64,000 nucleotides of DNA from Accumulibacter sp. (GTDB lineage: Bacteria > Pseudomonadota > Gammaproteobacteria > Burkholderiales > Rhodocyclaceae). The notes beneath the pieces were generated by a model. It did no database searches. It saw only the letters and a list, made by a program, of their open reading frames with translations, and was not told the DNA's origin. The translations under genes and the position numbers were made by a program. Every line of letters starts with the position of its first letter. Positions within the stretch are counted from its first letter, which is position 1. Below are positions 8,678 through 18,098 of this stretch, piece after piece. The stretch lies in assembly GCA_017302455.1 (NCBI GenBank), contig JAFLDO010000010.1:1-64000 (forward strand), written 5' to 3'.

Positions 8678-9466
8678 CCCGTCGTCGGCCGCAGACGCCG
8701 ACACCTTCTCGGGAGCAGCGGTGTCAACCAGCTTGAGGATGGCCAGCGACATGTTGTCGCCATCTCCTTTGGCGAGCGCACGTGCACGGCCGATCAGCAA
8801 CTCGGACGCTTCCCGTGCCGAAGCTGCCCCATCGATCGCCCATGCCAGTTCCTGGTCGGTGAAATAGCCCCAGAGGCCATCCGAGCAAAGGAGAAAGGTG
8901 TCGCCGCCACGCAGGCCTTCGGCCTCGCCAAAAGCAACCTTGGGCGTTTCAACGCCACCGAGCGAGGTCAGCAGAATGTTCCGGTTCGGATGTACAAGCG
9001 CCTGTTCCGGGGTGATCTTGCCCTGTACCACCAGTTGCGCGACGTAGGAATGATCGGTACTGCGAAAGATCAGGCTGTCGCCGCGAAAATGATAGAAGCG
9101 GCTGTCGCCACAATGCGCCCAACTGACCTTGCCCGGCTGCAGCAGCAGCATCACCACCGTGCTGTGTGGATCTTTCTCGTTTATGAAACGACACGCCTTG
9201 ATCAGCATGTGCGCTTCATTGATGCTCGATTCCAGCAGCACGCGCGCCGACTCGCTGCGGGCGGAAAAGCGTTCGAGATTGTTGCGCGCCGTGTGAACTA
9301 CCTGTTGAGCGGCAATTGTGCCGCCGGTATGCCCGCCCATGCCATCCGCCACCACCGCCAGCGCCACGCCGCCACCGCCGGGATGCGGCAGGATGGCCAC
9401 GCGATCCTGTTGTTCGCGACGATCACCCAAATGCTGGGCAACGCAGGCATCAACTGAAATCGGCAT
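8651..9466 (-). CDS. PP2C-family serine/threonine protein phosphatase
   Basis: The 271-residue protein has the metal-binding PP2C motifs in order: an REQQD stretch near residue 20, [11 protein letters not shown] (about 45-55), CGDSRFY (about 120), [10 protein letters not shown] (about 195) and GDGDNMS (about 235). All the metal-ligand aspartates are present. It is a stand-alone soluble domain like PrpC/PstP, which reverses protein-serine/threonine phosphorylation. No kinase partner is in view. The start at 9466 has a GAGAGAG ribosome site; the open frame upstream is unsupported. It converges on rhlE with a 27-nt overlap of coding ends. Confidence 0.88.
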   Translation of the reverse strand: MPISVDACVAQHLGDRREQQDRVAILPHPGGGGVALAVVADGMGGHTGGTIAAQQVVHTARNNLERFSARSESARVLLESSINEAHMLIKACRFINEKDPHSTVVMLLLQPGKVSWAHCGDSRFYHFRGDSLIFRSTDHSYVAQLVVQGKITPEQALVHPNRNILLTSLGGVETPKVAFGEAEGLRGGDTFLLCSDGLWGYFTDQELAWAIDGAASAREASELLIGRARALAKGDGDNMSLAILKLVDTAAPEKVSASAADDGLLPPQPAK

Positions 9467-9561
9467 TCTGGACTCTCTCGGCGGCTGATGCGTCACCGTC
9501 GACCGGACTGGCCGACGCACCACCGACGCGCAAGCTGGCAAAGGGGACGACGCATGATGGT

Positions 9562-9864
9562 TTAGAGGCTGGCCCGCCGAAGTTCGCTCGGGTGCGGCAA
9601 GTGACCACTACGATCCGGGTTGCGCTCGATATACACGCGGTGCGCAGCAACCACCAGGGCATGCACTTCTTCACCGCTCAGCGCCGGGAAATTATCACGC
9701 ACGATGCGATACGCCAGATGCTCGAGCGAATGCCCTCCCCAGCCGTTCTCCGGATCAAAGAATGGCTCGATCATCACGAAGGCGTCGGCAAAAGCTGCGC
9801 GCAGGCCGAGATTCTGACGCCGCTCTGCGGCCGGCCAACCCGTGCGCTCAGTCTGTTCGTCCAT
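9562..9864 (-). CDS. Hypothetical protein, 100 aa
   Basis: I do not recognise this gene. The 100-residue product is soluble, without signal or membrane segment. It reads as a single helical domain (AAFADAFVMIEPFFDPENGW, then a long stretch with YRIVRDNFPALSGEEVHALV). Codon use resembles its neighbours. It follows the acyl-CoA-synthetase-like gene by 117 bp on the same strand and precedes the PP2C gene by 95 bp, so it may share their transcript. A purine-rich GGGGTGG sits just before the ATG at 9864. Confidence 0.55.
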   Translation of the reverse strand: MDEQTERTGWPAAERRQNLGLRAAFADAFVMIEPFFDPENGWGGHSLEHLAYRIVRDNFPALSGEEVHALVVAAHRVYIERNPDRSGHLPHPSELRRASL

Positions 9865-9981
9865 TCCACCCCCGGTTTACACACCACCGACTTGTCTTCC
9901 CGGCGAGCGTCGAAGGCGCATCGCCTGACCCCACCAGTCGTCATCGCCAGCTTGGCGGTGAATTCTATCGCTTTCGGCGCC

Positions 9982-11334
9982 TCACATGTTGAAGACATCG
10001 CCGGCCGGCCCCTCGCACCACAGATAGCCATCGTCATCCATCCTGCCCAGATCGCCGGTCAGGCCCCAACCATCGCCGACGAACTTCGCGGCAGTGGCTG
10101 CGGGATTCCGCCAGTAGCCGAGCATCATCACCGGATCATCTTCCCCGTTGCACCGACGATGCACGGCGACCTGGCCGACCTCGCCGGGCGGCAGGACGGT
10201 ACCCTGGTGATCGACCACCGCAACGCGGTGCCCCGGGAACGGCCTGCCGATGGCGCCCGGCTTCGCCGGCCAGCGCCCAGCGCTGTGACCCACAACGGCA
10301 TTCATCTCGATTCGTCCGAACGTTTCGCTGATTCCCACGTTCAGCTTCTCCCGGACCCAGCAGCGCACAAGCGCGTCCGCGCGCGGCCCACCGGCGCTGG
10401 TCAGCGTACGCAGGTCGAGATCGTGGATGGTCGCGGGCTCAGGCACCTCCATCATCATCGCCTGCAACGCCGTTGGCGCCAGGAAGGTATTGCGCACACC
10501 GTACTTCTCGATCAGCGCAAGCGCCTTAGCCGCGTCGAAAGGTCCGGTGTAGGCCAGCAAGGGCTCGCCGAAGTGCCAGGTCGGCAGCAGCGCACCCCAC
10601 AACCCGGCGCTCGACGCCCAGTCCGCCGGCGACCAGAACAGGTCGTCCGGTTGCGGGAAGAAGTCGTGTGTGCAGGCATAGCCACTGAGGTTGCCAAGCA
10701 ATGTACGGTGCGCCATCAGCGCGCCCGCTGGCTCTTCGCTCGCGGCGTCACCGTAGAGGATCATCGCCGGAGCCTCGGCGGCGGTGAGCACGGGCGTGTA
10801 GCGCGGCGAAGCGTGTTCCAGCACTTCTGCCCAAACCTTGACGCCCTTGCCGGCAGCTCGACCGACACCGATGACGTGTCGCAGTTTCGACAGGCGGTCG
10901 CGCAGCGACAGCAGCTTCGGCAAGCTTGCCGCATCGACGATGGCGACATGCGCGCCTGAGTGCGCGAGCCGATAGGCGAGCGCGCTGGACCCGAAGCGAA
11001 GCGACAAGGGCACCGACAGCGCACCCATCTGGTAAATGGCGACGTGCGCAATCGCCGCCTCCGGGCATTGCGGCAAGAGAATTGCCACCCTGTCGCCGGG
11101 CAGCGTCCCCAGCGCCGCCAGCACGTTCGACAGGCGATTCGCTGCGCGCTGAATGTCCCAGAAAGTATGGGCCGAAGTGAAACCGCTCTCGTCCTCGTAG
11201 TAGAGAGCAAAGCGGCTGCGCTCGCCGGCCCAGCGACCGCACACGTCGACGCCGATGTTGAAGTGCTCGGGGACTTGCCAGCGGAAGTTCCGGCAGAGAT
11301 CCTCGTAAGTGCCGGCCTGGTTGTCGATGTGCAT
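9982..11334 (-). CDS. Degenerate AMP-binding (acyl-CoA synthetase-like) protein lacking key motifs
   Basis: The 450-residue frame is clearly related to medium-chain acyl-CoA/acetyl-CoA synthetases: QCPEAAIAHVAIYQMGAL, PGEVGQVAVHRRC, and the TGDLGRMDDDGYLW motif near the end. Three features of an active enzyme are absent. The phosphate-binding loop, normally YTSGTTGxPKG, reads YGDAASEEPAGA at residues 194-205. The adenine motif YGQTE reads FGRIE. The C-terminal domain (~100 residues with the catalytic lysine) is missing: the frame stops right after GDVFNM. The frame itself is otherwise intact. It lies 34 bp behind glcF on the same strand, so it is probably cotranscribed with glcDEF. It could be a non-catalytic paralogue or an early pseudogene; it is unlikely to activate acids. 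Confidence 0.75.
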   Translation of the reverse strand: MHIDNQAGTYEDLCRNFRWQVPEHFNIGVDVCGRWAGERSRFALYYEDESGFTSAHTFWDIQRAANRLSNVLAALGTLPGDRVAILLPQCPEAAIAHVAIYQMGALSVPLSLRFGSSALAYRLAHSGAHVAIVDAASLPKLLSLRDRLSKLRHVIGVGRAAGKGVKVWAEVLEHASPRYTPVLTAAEAPAMILYGDAASEEPAGALMAHRTLLGNLSGYACTHDFFPQPDDLFWSPADWASSAGLWGALLPTWHFGEPLLAYTGPFDAAKALALIEKYGVRNTFLAPTALQAMMMEVPEPATIHDLDLRTLTSAGGPRADALVRCWVREKLNVGISETFGRIEMNAVVGHSAGRWPAKPGAIGRPFPGHRVAVVDHQGTVLPPGEVGQVAVHRRCNGEDDPVMMLGYWRNPAATAAKFVGDGWGLTGDLGRMDDDGYLWCEGPAGDVFNM

Positions 11335-11368
11335 GGCTCGCCCGCTCCGCTTGTCTGCCGTTCGCCGC

Positions 11369-12616
11369 TCAGGCACTCAGGCGCTCGTCGATCAGTTCTA
11401 TCCAGTGCCGCACCGGTGTCTTGCTGCCGCTTTGCAGATGCGTCTGGCAGCCGATGTTGGCAGTCACCAGGAGCGCCGGCGACCCGGCAGCCATTGCCGC
11501 CAGCTTGTTGTCGCGCAACTGCGTGGCCAGCACTGGCTGGCTGATCGAATAGCTGCCGGCCGACCCGCAACACAGGTGCGCGTCAGGCACCGGCGTCAAC
11601 CGATAGCCGGCAGCGGTCAGCAAGGTCTCGACAACCCCGCGGATCCTTTGCGCATGCTGGAGGGTGCAGGGCGAATGAAAGGCCACGCGCTCGCCGCCAC
11701 CGTTGCCGGTCTGGCCGAACAACTCGTTCAGACGGCCCTGCTCGGCAGCCAGCACTTCACAAGCATCGCGGGTGATCGCGGATATCCGCGCCGCTTTCTC
11801 CGCGTAGGCCGGATCGTGCCTGAGCAGTTCGCCGTACACACGCACATGCTCGCCACACCCCGAGGCGGTCATCACGATGCCCTCGACACGCCCGCTCGCC
11901 ACCTCCGGCCACCAGGCGTCGATTACCTGTCGCATGTCGTCGAGCGCCCTGGCTTGCGCATTGAGGTGGTAGCGCCAGGCGCCGCAGCAGGCGGCACCCG
12001 GCATCTCGATCAACTCGATGCCCAGGCGATCGAGAACGCGCGCCGTCGCGGCGTTGGTGTTCGGCGTCAAGGTCGGCTGCACGCAACCGGCGAGCGCGAT
12101 CATTCGCCGCGTGTGACCACGGCCCCGAGGCCAGGGCCTGCCGGCGTCGGCCGCGGCCCTCGGCAACTTGTCGGCCAGCACCGCCGGCAACAGCGGCCGC
12201 ATGAGTTGCCCCATGCGCACGGCCGGCTTGAAGATCCAGCCGCGCGGCACCGCCTCGCGGAGCAGAAAATGCGTTGCGCGTGCGGCCAGGGAACGCGGCA
12301 CGCGCTCCTCGATCACCTCGCGCCCGATCTCGAGCAGCCGCTGATACCTGACTCCCGAAGGACAGGTCGTCTCGCACGAACGGCAACTGAGGCAGCGGTC
12401 GAGATGGAGCTGTGTTTTTTCCGTGACCGGCTGGCCTTCCAGCATCTGCTTGATCAGATAGATGCGGCCGCGCGGTCCGTCGAGCTCGTCACCGAGCAGC
12501 TGGAAGGTCGGACAAGTCGCGTTGCAGAAGCCACAGTGCACACAGCTACGCAGGATCGCGTCGGCCTCGCGCCCGGCAGGCGTGTTCGTGATGAAATCGG
12601 CGAGATTGGTTTGCAT
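11369..12616 (-). CDS. glcF: Glycolate oxidase iron-sulfur subunit GlcF
   Basis: The 415-residue protein has two N-terminal [4Fe-4S] ferredoxin motifs (CVHCGFCNATCP near residue 25 and CLSCRSCETTCP near residue 75). Two CCG-type cysteine-rich domains follow (GAACCGAW and HLCCGSAGSY), as in GlcF/GlpC/LutA-type subunits. With GlcD and GlcE it oxidises glycolate to glyoxylate at the membrane, passing electrons to quinone. It is the third gene of glcD-glcE-glcF, 13 bp after glcE. Length is as expected (~410 aa). Confidence 0.93.
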   Translation of the reverse strand: MQTNLADFITNTPAGREADAILRSCVHCGFCNATCPTFQLLGDELDGPRGRIYLIKQMLEGQPVTEKTQLHLDRCLSCRSCETTCPSGVRYQRLLEIGREVIEERVPRSLAARATHFLLREAVPRGWIFKPAVRMGQLMRPLLPAVLADKLPRAAADAGRPWPRGRGHTRRMIALAGCVQPTLTPNTNAATARVLDRLGIELIEMPGAACCGAWRYHLNAQARALDDMRQVIDAWWPEVASGRVEGIVMTASGCGEHVRVYGELLRHDPAYAEKAARISAITRDACEVLAAEQGRLNELFGQTGNGGGERVAFHSPCTLQHAQRIRGVVETLLTAAGYRLTPVPDAHLCCGSAGSYSISQPVLATQLRDNKLAAMAAGSPALLVTANIGCQTHLQSGSKTPVRHWIELIDERLSA

Positions 12617-12629
12617 GGCCGGCGCCTTC

Positions 12630-13697
12630 TCAGAATTCCGGATACATACGACCGGCGTTGAAGACCCCCTGCGGATCGAACGCCCGTTTCAGATGCCGAT
12701 GAATTCGCGCCAGCGGCGCCGTCAGCGGCTGAAAAACGCCGACCGACCGCTTCAGCGCCTGATCGCCGCGAAACAGCGTCGCGTGCCCACCCGCTTTGGC
12801 CGCAGCCGCTCGGATTCCCATCGGGTCGCCGCCGCGCAGCCAGCGTTGGGCACCACCCCATTCGATCAGCGTCGGCCCAAGTGCCTGCACCGACGTCGCC
12901 GATGGCAGAGACAGACGCCACAGTGGGGCATCGCCGGCGAAAAAGGAATGCCTCTGCTCGCGTAGCGAGTCCCAGAACGCCTCGCCTTCGGCGTCACCCA
13001 GCGCCTCGCCGGCGAGCTCTCGCTGCGCGGCAGCGACCGCCGCCGCGGCTCCCGAGAGGCGCAGAGTGAGTACGCCGTCATGCCACGCCGACGCCGAAAT
13101 CGGCAGGGGCCGGCCACCCCACTGGTTGAGCCTGGCGAGCGCCGTCGCTTCGTCGAGCGCGAAACGCAGGCTTCTTTCGGCGACCGGCAACGGCAACACC
13201 TTCAGCGAAACCTCGAGCACGACGCCGAGCGTCCCCAGGCTGCCGGCCATCAGCCGCGCCACGTCGTAGCCAGCGACATTCTTCATCACCTGGCCGCCGA
13301 AGGAGAGCACCTCGCCGAGGCCGGTCAACACCTTGACACCCAGGACGAAGTCGCGAACGGCGCCCACCGCCTGTCGACGTGGCCCGGACAAGCCGGCAGC
13401 CAGCATGCCGCCGACGGTTGCCGCCGGCCCGAAATGTGGTGGCTCGAACGCCAGCCACTGGCCCTCCTCCGCCAGCGCCGCCGCCAGCTCGACCAGCGGC
13501 GTTCCGGCACGCGCGGTGACCACCAGTTCGGTCGGCTCGTAGGCGACGATGCCGCGGTATGCGCTGACGTCGAATGCCTCGCCCTGTTCGGGTCCTCCGT
13601 AGAACGCCTTGCTGGCTCCCCCGCGAATGGCCAGCGGACGGCCCGATCTGGCCGCCTCGGCAATCCGCCCAATCCAGTCGCCGATCAATGTATCCAT
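12630..13697 (-). CDS. glcE: Glycolate oxidase FAD-binding subunit GlcE
   Basis: The 355-residue protein carries the FAD-binding type-4 fold (PLAIRGGASKAFYG, then PHFGPAATVGGMLAAGLSG) and ends soon after, as GlcE does compared with the longer GlcD. Its ATG overlaps the stop of glcD by one base, so the two are translationally coupled. It forms the glycolate dehydrogenase complex with GlcD and GlcF. Confidence 0.92.
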   Translation of the reverse strand: MDTLIGDWIGRIAEAARSGRPLAIRGGASKAFYGGPEQGEAFDVSAYRGIVAYEPTELVVTARAGTPLVELAAALAEEGQWLAFEPPHFGPAATVGGMLAAGLSGPRRQAVGAVRDFVLGVKVLTGLGEVLSFGGQVMKNVAGYDVARLMAGSLGTLGVVLEVSLKVLPLPVAERSLRFALDEATALARLNQWGGRPLPISASAWHDGVLTLRLSGAAAAVAAAQRELAGEALGDAEGEAFWDSLREQRHSFFAGDAPLWRLSLPSATSVQALGPTLIEWGGAQRWLRGGDPMGIRAAAAKAGGHATLFRGDQALKRSVGVFQPLTAPLARIHRHLKRAFDPQGVFNAGRMYPEF

Positions 13698-15178
13698 CAG
13701 TACCTCGGCGCTGCCGGCGCGATGCCGCCGCGGGCCTGCGTGTACTCGCGACAGCGGGCGAGCGTCGGCACGCCCTTGCCAGGATTGAGCAGCCCATGCT
13801 CGTCGAAGGCTGCCTTGAGTCGATGAAAAGCGGCGATCTCGGCCTCGGTGAACTGCTCTGCCATCAGCATGATCTTCTCGATGCCCACCCCGTGCTCACC
13901 GGTGATCGTACCGCCGAAACGAACCGACAGTTCGAGGATCTCGGCACCGAAAGCCGCGGCGCGGTCGAGTTCCCCGGGCTGGTTGGCGTCGTACATGATC
14001 AGCGGGTGCAGATTCCCGTCGCCAGCGTGAAAGACATTGGCGCAACGCAGCCCGTACTTCGCGGACAAGCCGGCGATGGCCTGCAGCATCTCGGCCAGCC
14101 GCTTCCTCGGGATCGTCCCGTCCATGCACAGGTAGTCGGGAGTCATTCTCCCGACAGCCGGAAACGCCGCCTTGCGCCCGGCCCAGAAGCGCAGCCGCTC
14201 GCTTTCGTTCTGCGAAACACGAATCCCGGACGCTCCGCTGTTTTCGAGCACGGCCACCATCCGGCCGATTTCCTCGGCGACCTCTTCCGGCGTACCGTCC
14301 GACTCGCAGAGAAGGATCCCCTCGGCGTCCATGTCATACCCGGCATTGACATAGGGCTCGACGGCATGGATCGCTTTCCTGTCCATCATTTCGAGGCCGG
14401 CCGGAATGATGCCGGTGGCAATGATGCTGGCGACGGCATCGCCGGCCTTGCCAACGTCGGCGAAAGACGCGATCACCACCTGCGCCAGTTCCGGCTTCGG
14501 TGTCAGCCTGACGGTGACCTCGGTGATCATCGCCAGCAGGCCTTCGGAGCCGTTCACCAGCGCCAGCAGGTCGTAACCCGGCGCGTCGAGTGCCGCGTTG
14601 CCGAACTCGACGACTTCGCCTTCGATGGTCAGGCCGCGCACGCGCATTACGTTGTGTACCGTCAGACCGTACTTCAGGCAGTGCACCCCACCGGAGTTCT
14701 CGGCGACATTGCCGCCGATCGTGCAGGCGATCTGCGACGACGGATCCGGGGCATAGTAGAGGCCATGCGGTGCGGCGGCTTCCGACACCGCCAGGTTGCG
14801 CACCCCAGGCTCGACGACCGCGGTCCGCGACACGGGGTCGACACGCAATATTTTCTTGAGCTTGGCAAGCGACACCAGCACTCCGTCGGGATGCGGCATG
14901 GCACCACCCGAGAGACCGGTGGCAGCGCCGCGCGCCACTACCGGCGCCCGCAGTTCGTGACAGATCGCAAGGATCGCCTGCACCTGCGCCTCGTCCTCCG
15001 GCAGGGCGACGATCAGCGGCAACTGCCGGTAGGCCGTCAGGCCGTCGCAGTCATACGGCCGCATGTCTTCTTCCTCGACGAGCAGCGCCGGCGTCGGCAA
15101 TACCTCGCGCAGACGCCTGATCAAACCCTGGCGGTCAACCGCGAAGCGACGATCGGCAACCGTACTCTGCAGGCTCAT
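13697..15178 (-). CDS. glcD: Glycolate oxidase catalytic subunit GlcD
   Basis: The 493-residue flavoprotein has an FAD-binding type-4 domain (VVARGAATGLSGGAMP, then IGGNVAENSGGVHCLKYG) and a C-terminal FAD-oxidase domain (NVFHAGDGNLHPLI, then GEHGVGIEK). These are the GlcD/D-lactate dehydrogenase hallmarks, with the conserved catalytic histidine region HAGDGNLHP. It starts at 15178 after GAGG. It heads the glcDEF operon, which suggests glycolate use or detoxification of 2-phosphoglycolate-derived glycolate. No GlcC-type regulator is adjacent. Confidence 0.93.
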   Translation of the reverse strand: MSLQSTVADRRFAVDRQGLIRRLREVLPTPALLVEEEDMRPYDCDGLTAYRQLPLIVALPEDEAQVQAILAICHELRAPVVARGAATGLSGGAMPHPDGVLVSLAKLKKILRVDPVSRTAVVEPGVRNLAVSEAAAPHGLYYAPDPSSQIACTIGGNVAENSGGVHCLKYGLTVHNVMRVRGLTIEGEVVEFGNAALDAPGYDLLALVNGSEGLLAMITEVTVRLTPKPELAQVVIASFADVGKAGDAVASIIATGIIPAGLEMMDRKAIHAVEPYVNAGYDMDAEGILLCESDGTPEEVAEEIGRMVAVLENSGASGIRVSQNESERLRFWAGRKAAFPAVGRMTPDYLCMDGTIPRKRLAEMLQAIAGLSAKYGLRCANVFHAGDGNLHPLIMYDANQPGELDRAAAFGAEILELSVRFGGTITGEHGVGIEKIMLMAEQFTEAEIAAFHRLKAAFDEHGLLNPGKGVPTLARCREYTQARGGIAPAAPRY

Positions 15179-15383
15179 GGCGCATCCTCAAGCGGTAGGT
15201 CACTCCTGGCGAAGCCTACTATGAAACCAGCTTGCTGTAACGCTTCTCGCGCCGGCCCGAGCTTGCCCGCCGGATGGCCGGTGCCGGGCCCGGCGCGCGC
15301 CGCAGCAGGTGGCCGCCGCGGGCTGCCCAGGTGATGCGGGATGCCGGCGCGACGCCGTCCGGGCAGAATTCGTCGCCGATCGC

Positions 15384-16820
15384 TCACGCCGGGAGGTCCT
15401 TCGCCACGTCCGCCACCGCAGCCTGCAGCAGCGTCACGTCGGCGAGCGTCGTCCGCCAGTTGTCGAAGGCGGCGCGAATCGCCGACCGGCCGTTCCAGGC
15501 GGTGCCGGTGACAAAAGCACGGCCATCCTGCTGAATCGCACGTACCGCACGGCGATTCAGATCGTCGCTTGCGGCGTCGTCGAGGCCAGCGCGAACGACA
15601 CGGAAGCAGACGATATTGAGCGGCGCCGGATTCATCAGTTCGACAGCCGGCGTCGCCTCGACCCAGCGGGCGAAAGCCGCGGCGTTGTCAACGCAGCGTT
15701 CGATCATGGTGCGATAGCCGGCCCGGCCAAAGGCCTTGAGCGCACACCAGGCGGCAAGCCCGCGGAAACGGCGCGACATTTCCGGCACGTGCGTGAACGG
15801 ATCCCAGCCGCCATCGCTGCCGACGACATAGGCTCCACCGGCAGCGAAGGCTTCGCGCAGGATGCCCGCGTCACGCACGAAAGCGAAGCCACTGTCATAG
15901 GGAACGTTCAGCCACTTGTGAGCGTCCGCGGCGACCGAATCGGCACGTTCGATGCCACGGGTGAGCACGGCAAGCCGCGGCGAGGCGGCAGCGAAGAGGC
16001 CGAACGCACCGTCGACATGCAGCCAGGCGCCGCCCGGGTGGGCGTCCCGCAGGTCGGCGAGCGCCGAGAGGTCGTCGAAATGGCCAGTGTTCACCTCGCC
16101 GGCGTTGCCGACGATGATCACCGGCCCGGCAATCTCCTTCAACAGCGCGGCCAGCGCGGCAATGTCCACCGGGCCGCCCGGAGCGCGCGCCCGGCGCACC
16201 TGATTGCGGCCGAAGCCGAGCGTCCCGAGGCACTTGACGGCACTCAGGTGGATCTCGGTGCTGGCGACGACGACGATCGGCGGCTGTCCCGCCAGACCAT
16301 CGCCGGCGGCGTCGAACCCGAGCCGCCGGCCGGCCCACTGGCGCGCCGAAATCAGCCCGACGAGGTTGGCCATGGTGGCACCGCTGGTCAGTGCGCCGGC
16401 CCACTGCTCCGGCAAGCCAAACAACTCCTTGAGCCAGCGCAGGACAACGAGCTCGGTCTGCGCCGCCGCCGGGCTGCTGGCCCACAACCCGGCGTTCTGG
16501 TCGATCGCCGAGGCAAGCCAGTCGCCGGCCAGCGCTGCCGGGGTGACGCCGCCGGTGACGAAACCGAAGAAGCGCGGCCCGGGCGAAGCGGTGATGCCGC
16601 GTTCGGCGCGGCCGAACCACTCGTCGACCACGCCGGCGGGGTCACTGCCGGCTTCCGGCAGTGCTTCATCGAGTGCCGCCGCCATTTCCTCCGGCGCGGG
16701 GACGTGGCTGACCGAGCGACCGGGAAGCGACGACAGAAAGGCGGTGGCCAGCGCGTGCGCACGCTGCAAAGCGCCTTCGCTTGCCGCCACAGCGGCTGGG
16801 TCGTGGTTGGCTGTCTTCAT
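15384..16820 (-). CDS. Group II PLP-dependent decarboxylase
   Basis: The 478-residue protein belongs to the aromatic-L-amino-acid/glutamate decarboxylase superfamily. Visible features are GPRFFGFVTGGVTPAALAGD, a TSGATMANLVGL cofactor-phosphate loop, WLHVDGAFG with the PLP aspartate, and the Schiff-base lysine in DAHKWLNVPYD (about residue 300). The substrate cannot be read from the sequence; members act on tyrosine, tryptophan, DOPA or aspartate. It starts at 16820 after AAGGAG. It is a single gene between glcD and yihY, with 205 bp and 199 bp flanks that show no gene. Confidence 0.85.
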   Translation of the reverse strand: MKTANHDPAAVAASEGALQRAHALATAFLSSLPGRSVSHVPAPEEMAAALDEALPEAGSDPAGVVDEWFGRAERGITASPGPRFFGFVTGGVTPAALAGDWLASAIDQNAGLWASSPAAAQTELVVLRWLKELFGLPEQWAGALTSGATMANLVGLISARQWAGRRLGFDAAGDGLAGQPPIVVVASTEIHLSAVKCLGTLGFGRNQVRRARAPGGPVDIAALAALLKEIAGPVIIVGNAGEVNTGHFDDLSALADLRDAHPGGAWLHVDGAFGLFAAASPRLAVLTRGIERADSVAADAHKWLNVPYDSGFAFVRDAGILREAFAAGGAYVVGSDGGWDPFTHVPEMSRRFRGLAAWCALKAFGRAGYRTMIERCVDNAAAFARWVEATPAVELMNPAPLNIVCFRVVRAGLDDAASDDLNRRAVRAIQQDGRAFVTGTAWNGRSAIRAAFDNWRTTLADVTLLQAAVADVAKDLPA

Positions 16821-17019
16821 GCTCGAGGCTCCTTGGAAAGTGGCCGGGAAGGCACGCGTGCCCCGTATGAGCCCGCACAGCCGGCGGCGGCCGGGAGAGT
16901 GTCGCAGTTCGGCGAAAGCAAAGTCAATGGCCGATCGTGTTGCGGGTGCGGCATCGCGATGGCAGCACTGCGCCGCGACGACGCCGGGGAGACACCCGCG
17001 GACGGTGATGCGCAGCCGC

Positions 17020-17883
17020 TCAGTCGCGGCCCAGCCGTTCGTACTCCGAGATCACCTGCGCTCCGAAAAGGAGCAGCGTCGCGGCGATCTCCATGCTGAA
17101 CATGGCTACCACCGCCGTCGCCAGCGGGCCGTATACCAGACTGGCTTTCGACAGGCTGCTGAAGAACCACACGAGAACCTGACGAATCACTTCCCAGATG
17201 AGCGTCGCCGTGCAGCCGCCGAACAGAGCGTGGCGCAGACGCACCTTGCCGACCGGCATGATCCGATAGATCGCCGTGAGGATCCCGATTTCGGCGCTCA
17301 GTCCCAGCAGGTAAAGGAGGTTGCCGGCGACGCCGCGTAGCGACCAGTCGCGGCCGAGAAAGCGGACGCTTTCCTGGGCTACGGCCTCAAGGGCTACCGA
17401 GGCGATGGTGACGCCGAGCAGCGCCACGCCAAGCAACAGGACGAAGCAGTAAGGCAGCACCGCCGAAGTGAGAAAGTGGCGCCGTTCGGCCGCTGCGCGG
17501 TGAGCGAAGATCACGGTCATCGCCTTCTCGAGCACCGAGAAGGCGAGCGAGCTGAAGAACAGCATCGTCACCAGCAGCACGGCGCCAACCGCCGCACGCT
17601 GCTCCATGAATTTCGAGACCTCGGCCAGGAACGCCCGTGACTGGCTGGGTACCACCCATTCCAGGTAGCGCCCGAGCGTGGCGAGCAGTTCCGCCTGGTC
17701 GACCAGGTGCGAGAGAGCAACCACCGAAAGGATCAGCAGCGGCACCACCGAAAGGAGCGCGTAATACGCGATCGCGGCGGCCAGCAGCAAGCCCTGATTC
17801 CCATTGAAGCTCCTCAGCGTCCGCAGGGCAAAGGCCGCCGGGTGCTTGAGCACTTGTTGGGTGGAGGGACTTGGGACGCGCAT
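17020..17883 (-). CDS. YihY/BrkB-family inner-membrane protein
   Basis: The 287-residue integral membrane protein has about six hydrophobic segments and the family signatures LLLAAAIAYYALLSVVPLLI and VRLRHALFGGCTATLIWE, followed by YGPLATAVVAMF. This matches the YihY/UPF0761 (BrkB, formerly 'ribonuclease BN') family; its transport role is uncertain. I chose the ATG at 17883; a TTG at 17910 would add nine residues, and neither has a strong ribosome site. Confidence 0.85.
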   Translation of the reverse strand: MRVPSPSTQQVLKHPAAFALRTLRSFNGNQGLLLAAAIAYYALLSVVPLLILSVVALSHLVDQAELLATLGRYLEWVVPSQSRAFLAEVSKFMEQRAAVGAVLLVTMLFFSSLAFSVLEKAMTVIFAHRAAAERRHFLTSAVLPYCFVLLLGVALLGVTIASVALEAVAQESVRFLGRDWSLRGVAGNLLYLLGLSAEIGILTAIYRIMPVGKVRLRHALFGGCTATLIWEVIRQVLVWFFSSLSKASLVYGPLATAVVAMFSMEIAATLLLFGAQVISEYERLGRD

Positions 17884-18098
17884 GCTGGACCATGAACAAG
17901 GGGTCGCCAACCGGCGAGAACCGCTAAGCTGGCGACGCGCCTACGAGTATGCCTGAGTAGCGGCCGTTCGGGCAGGATCTCGGCGACCGGGCGTGCAGCC
18001 ACGCCACGCACAGCCCGCGACTGATCGAGCCTCGGGCAGCAATGGGCACAGCCGCGCTGCCTGCGCTACACTCGACGGCCCAGCATCAGGAGAGGCGC

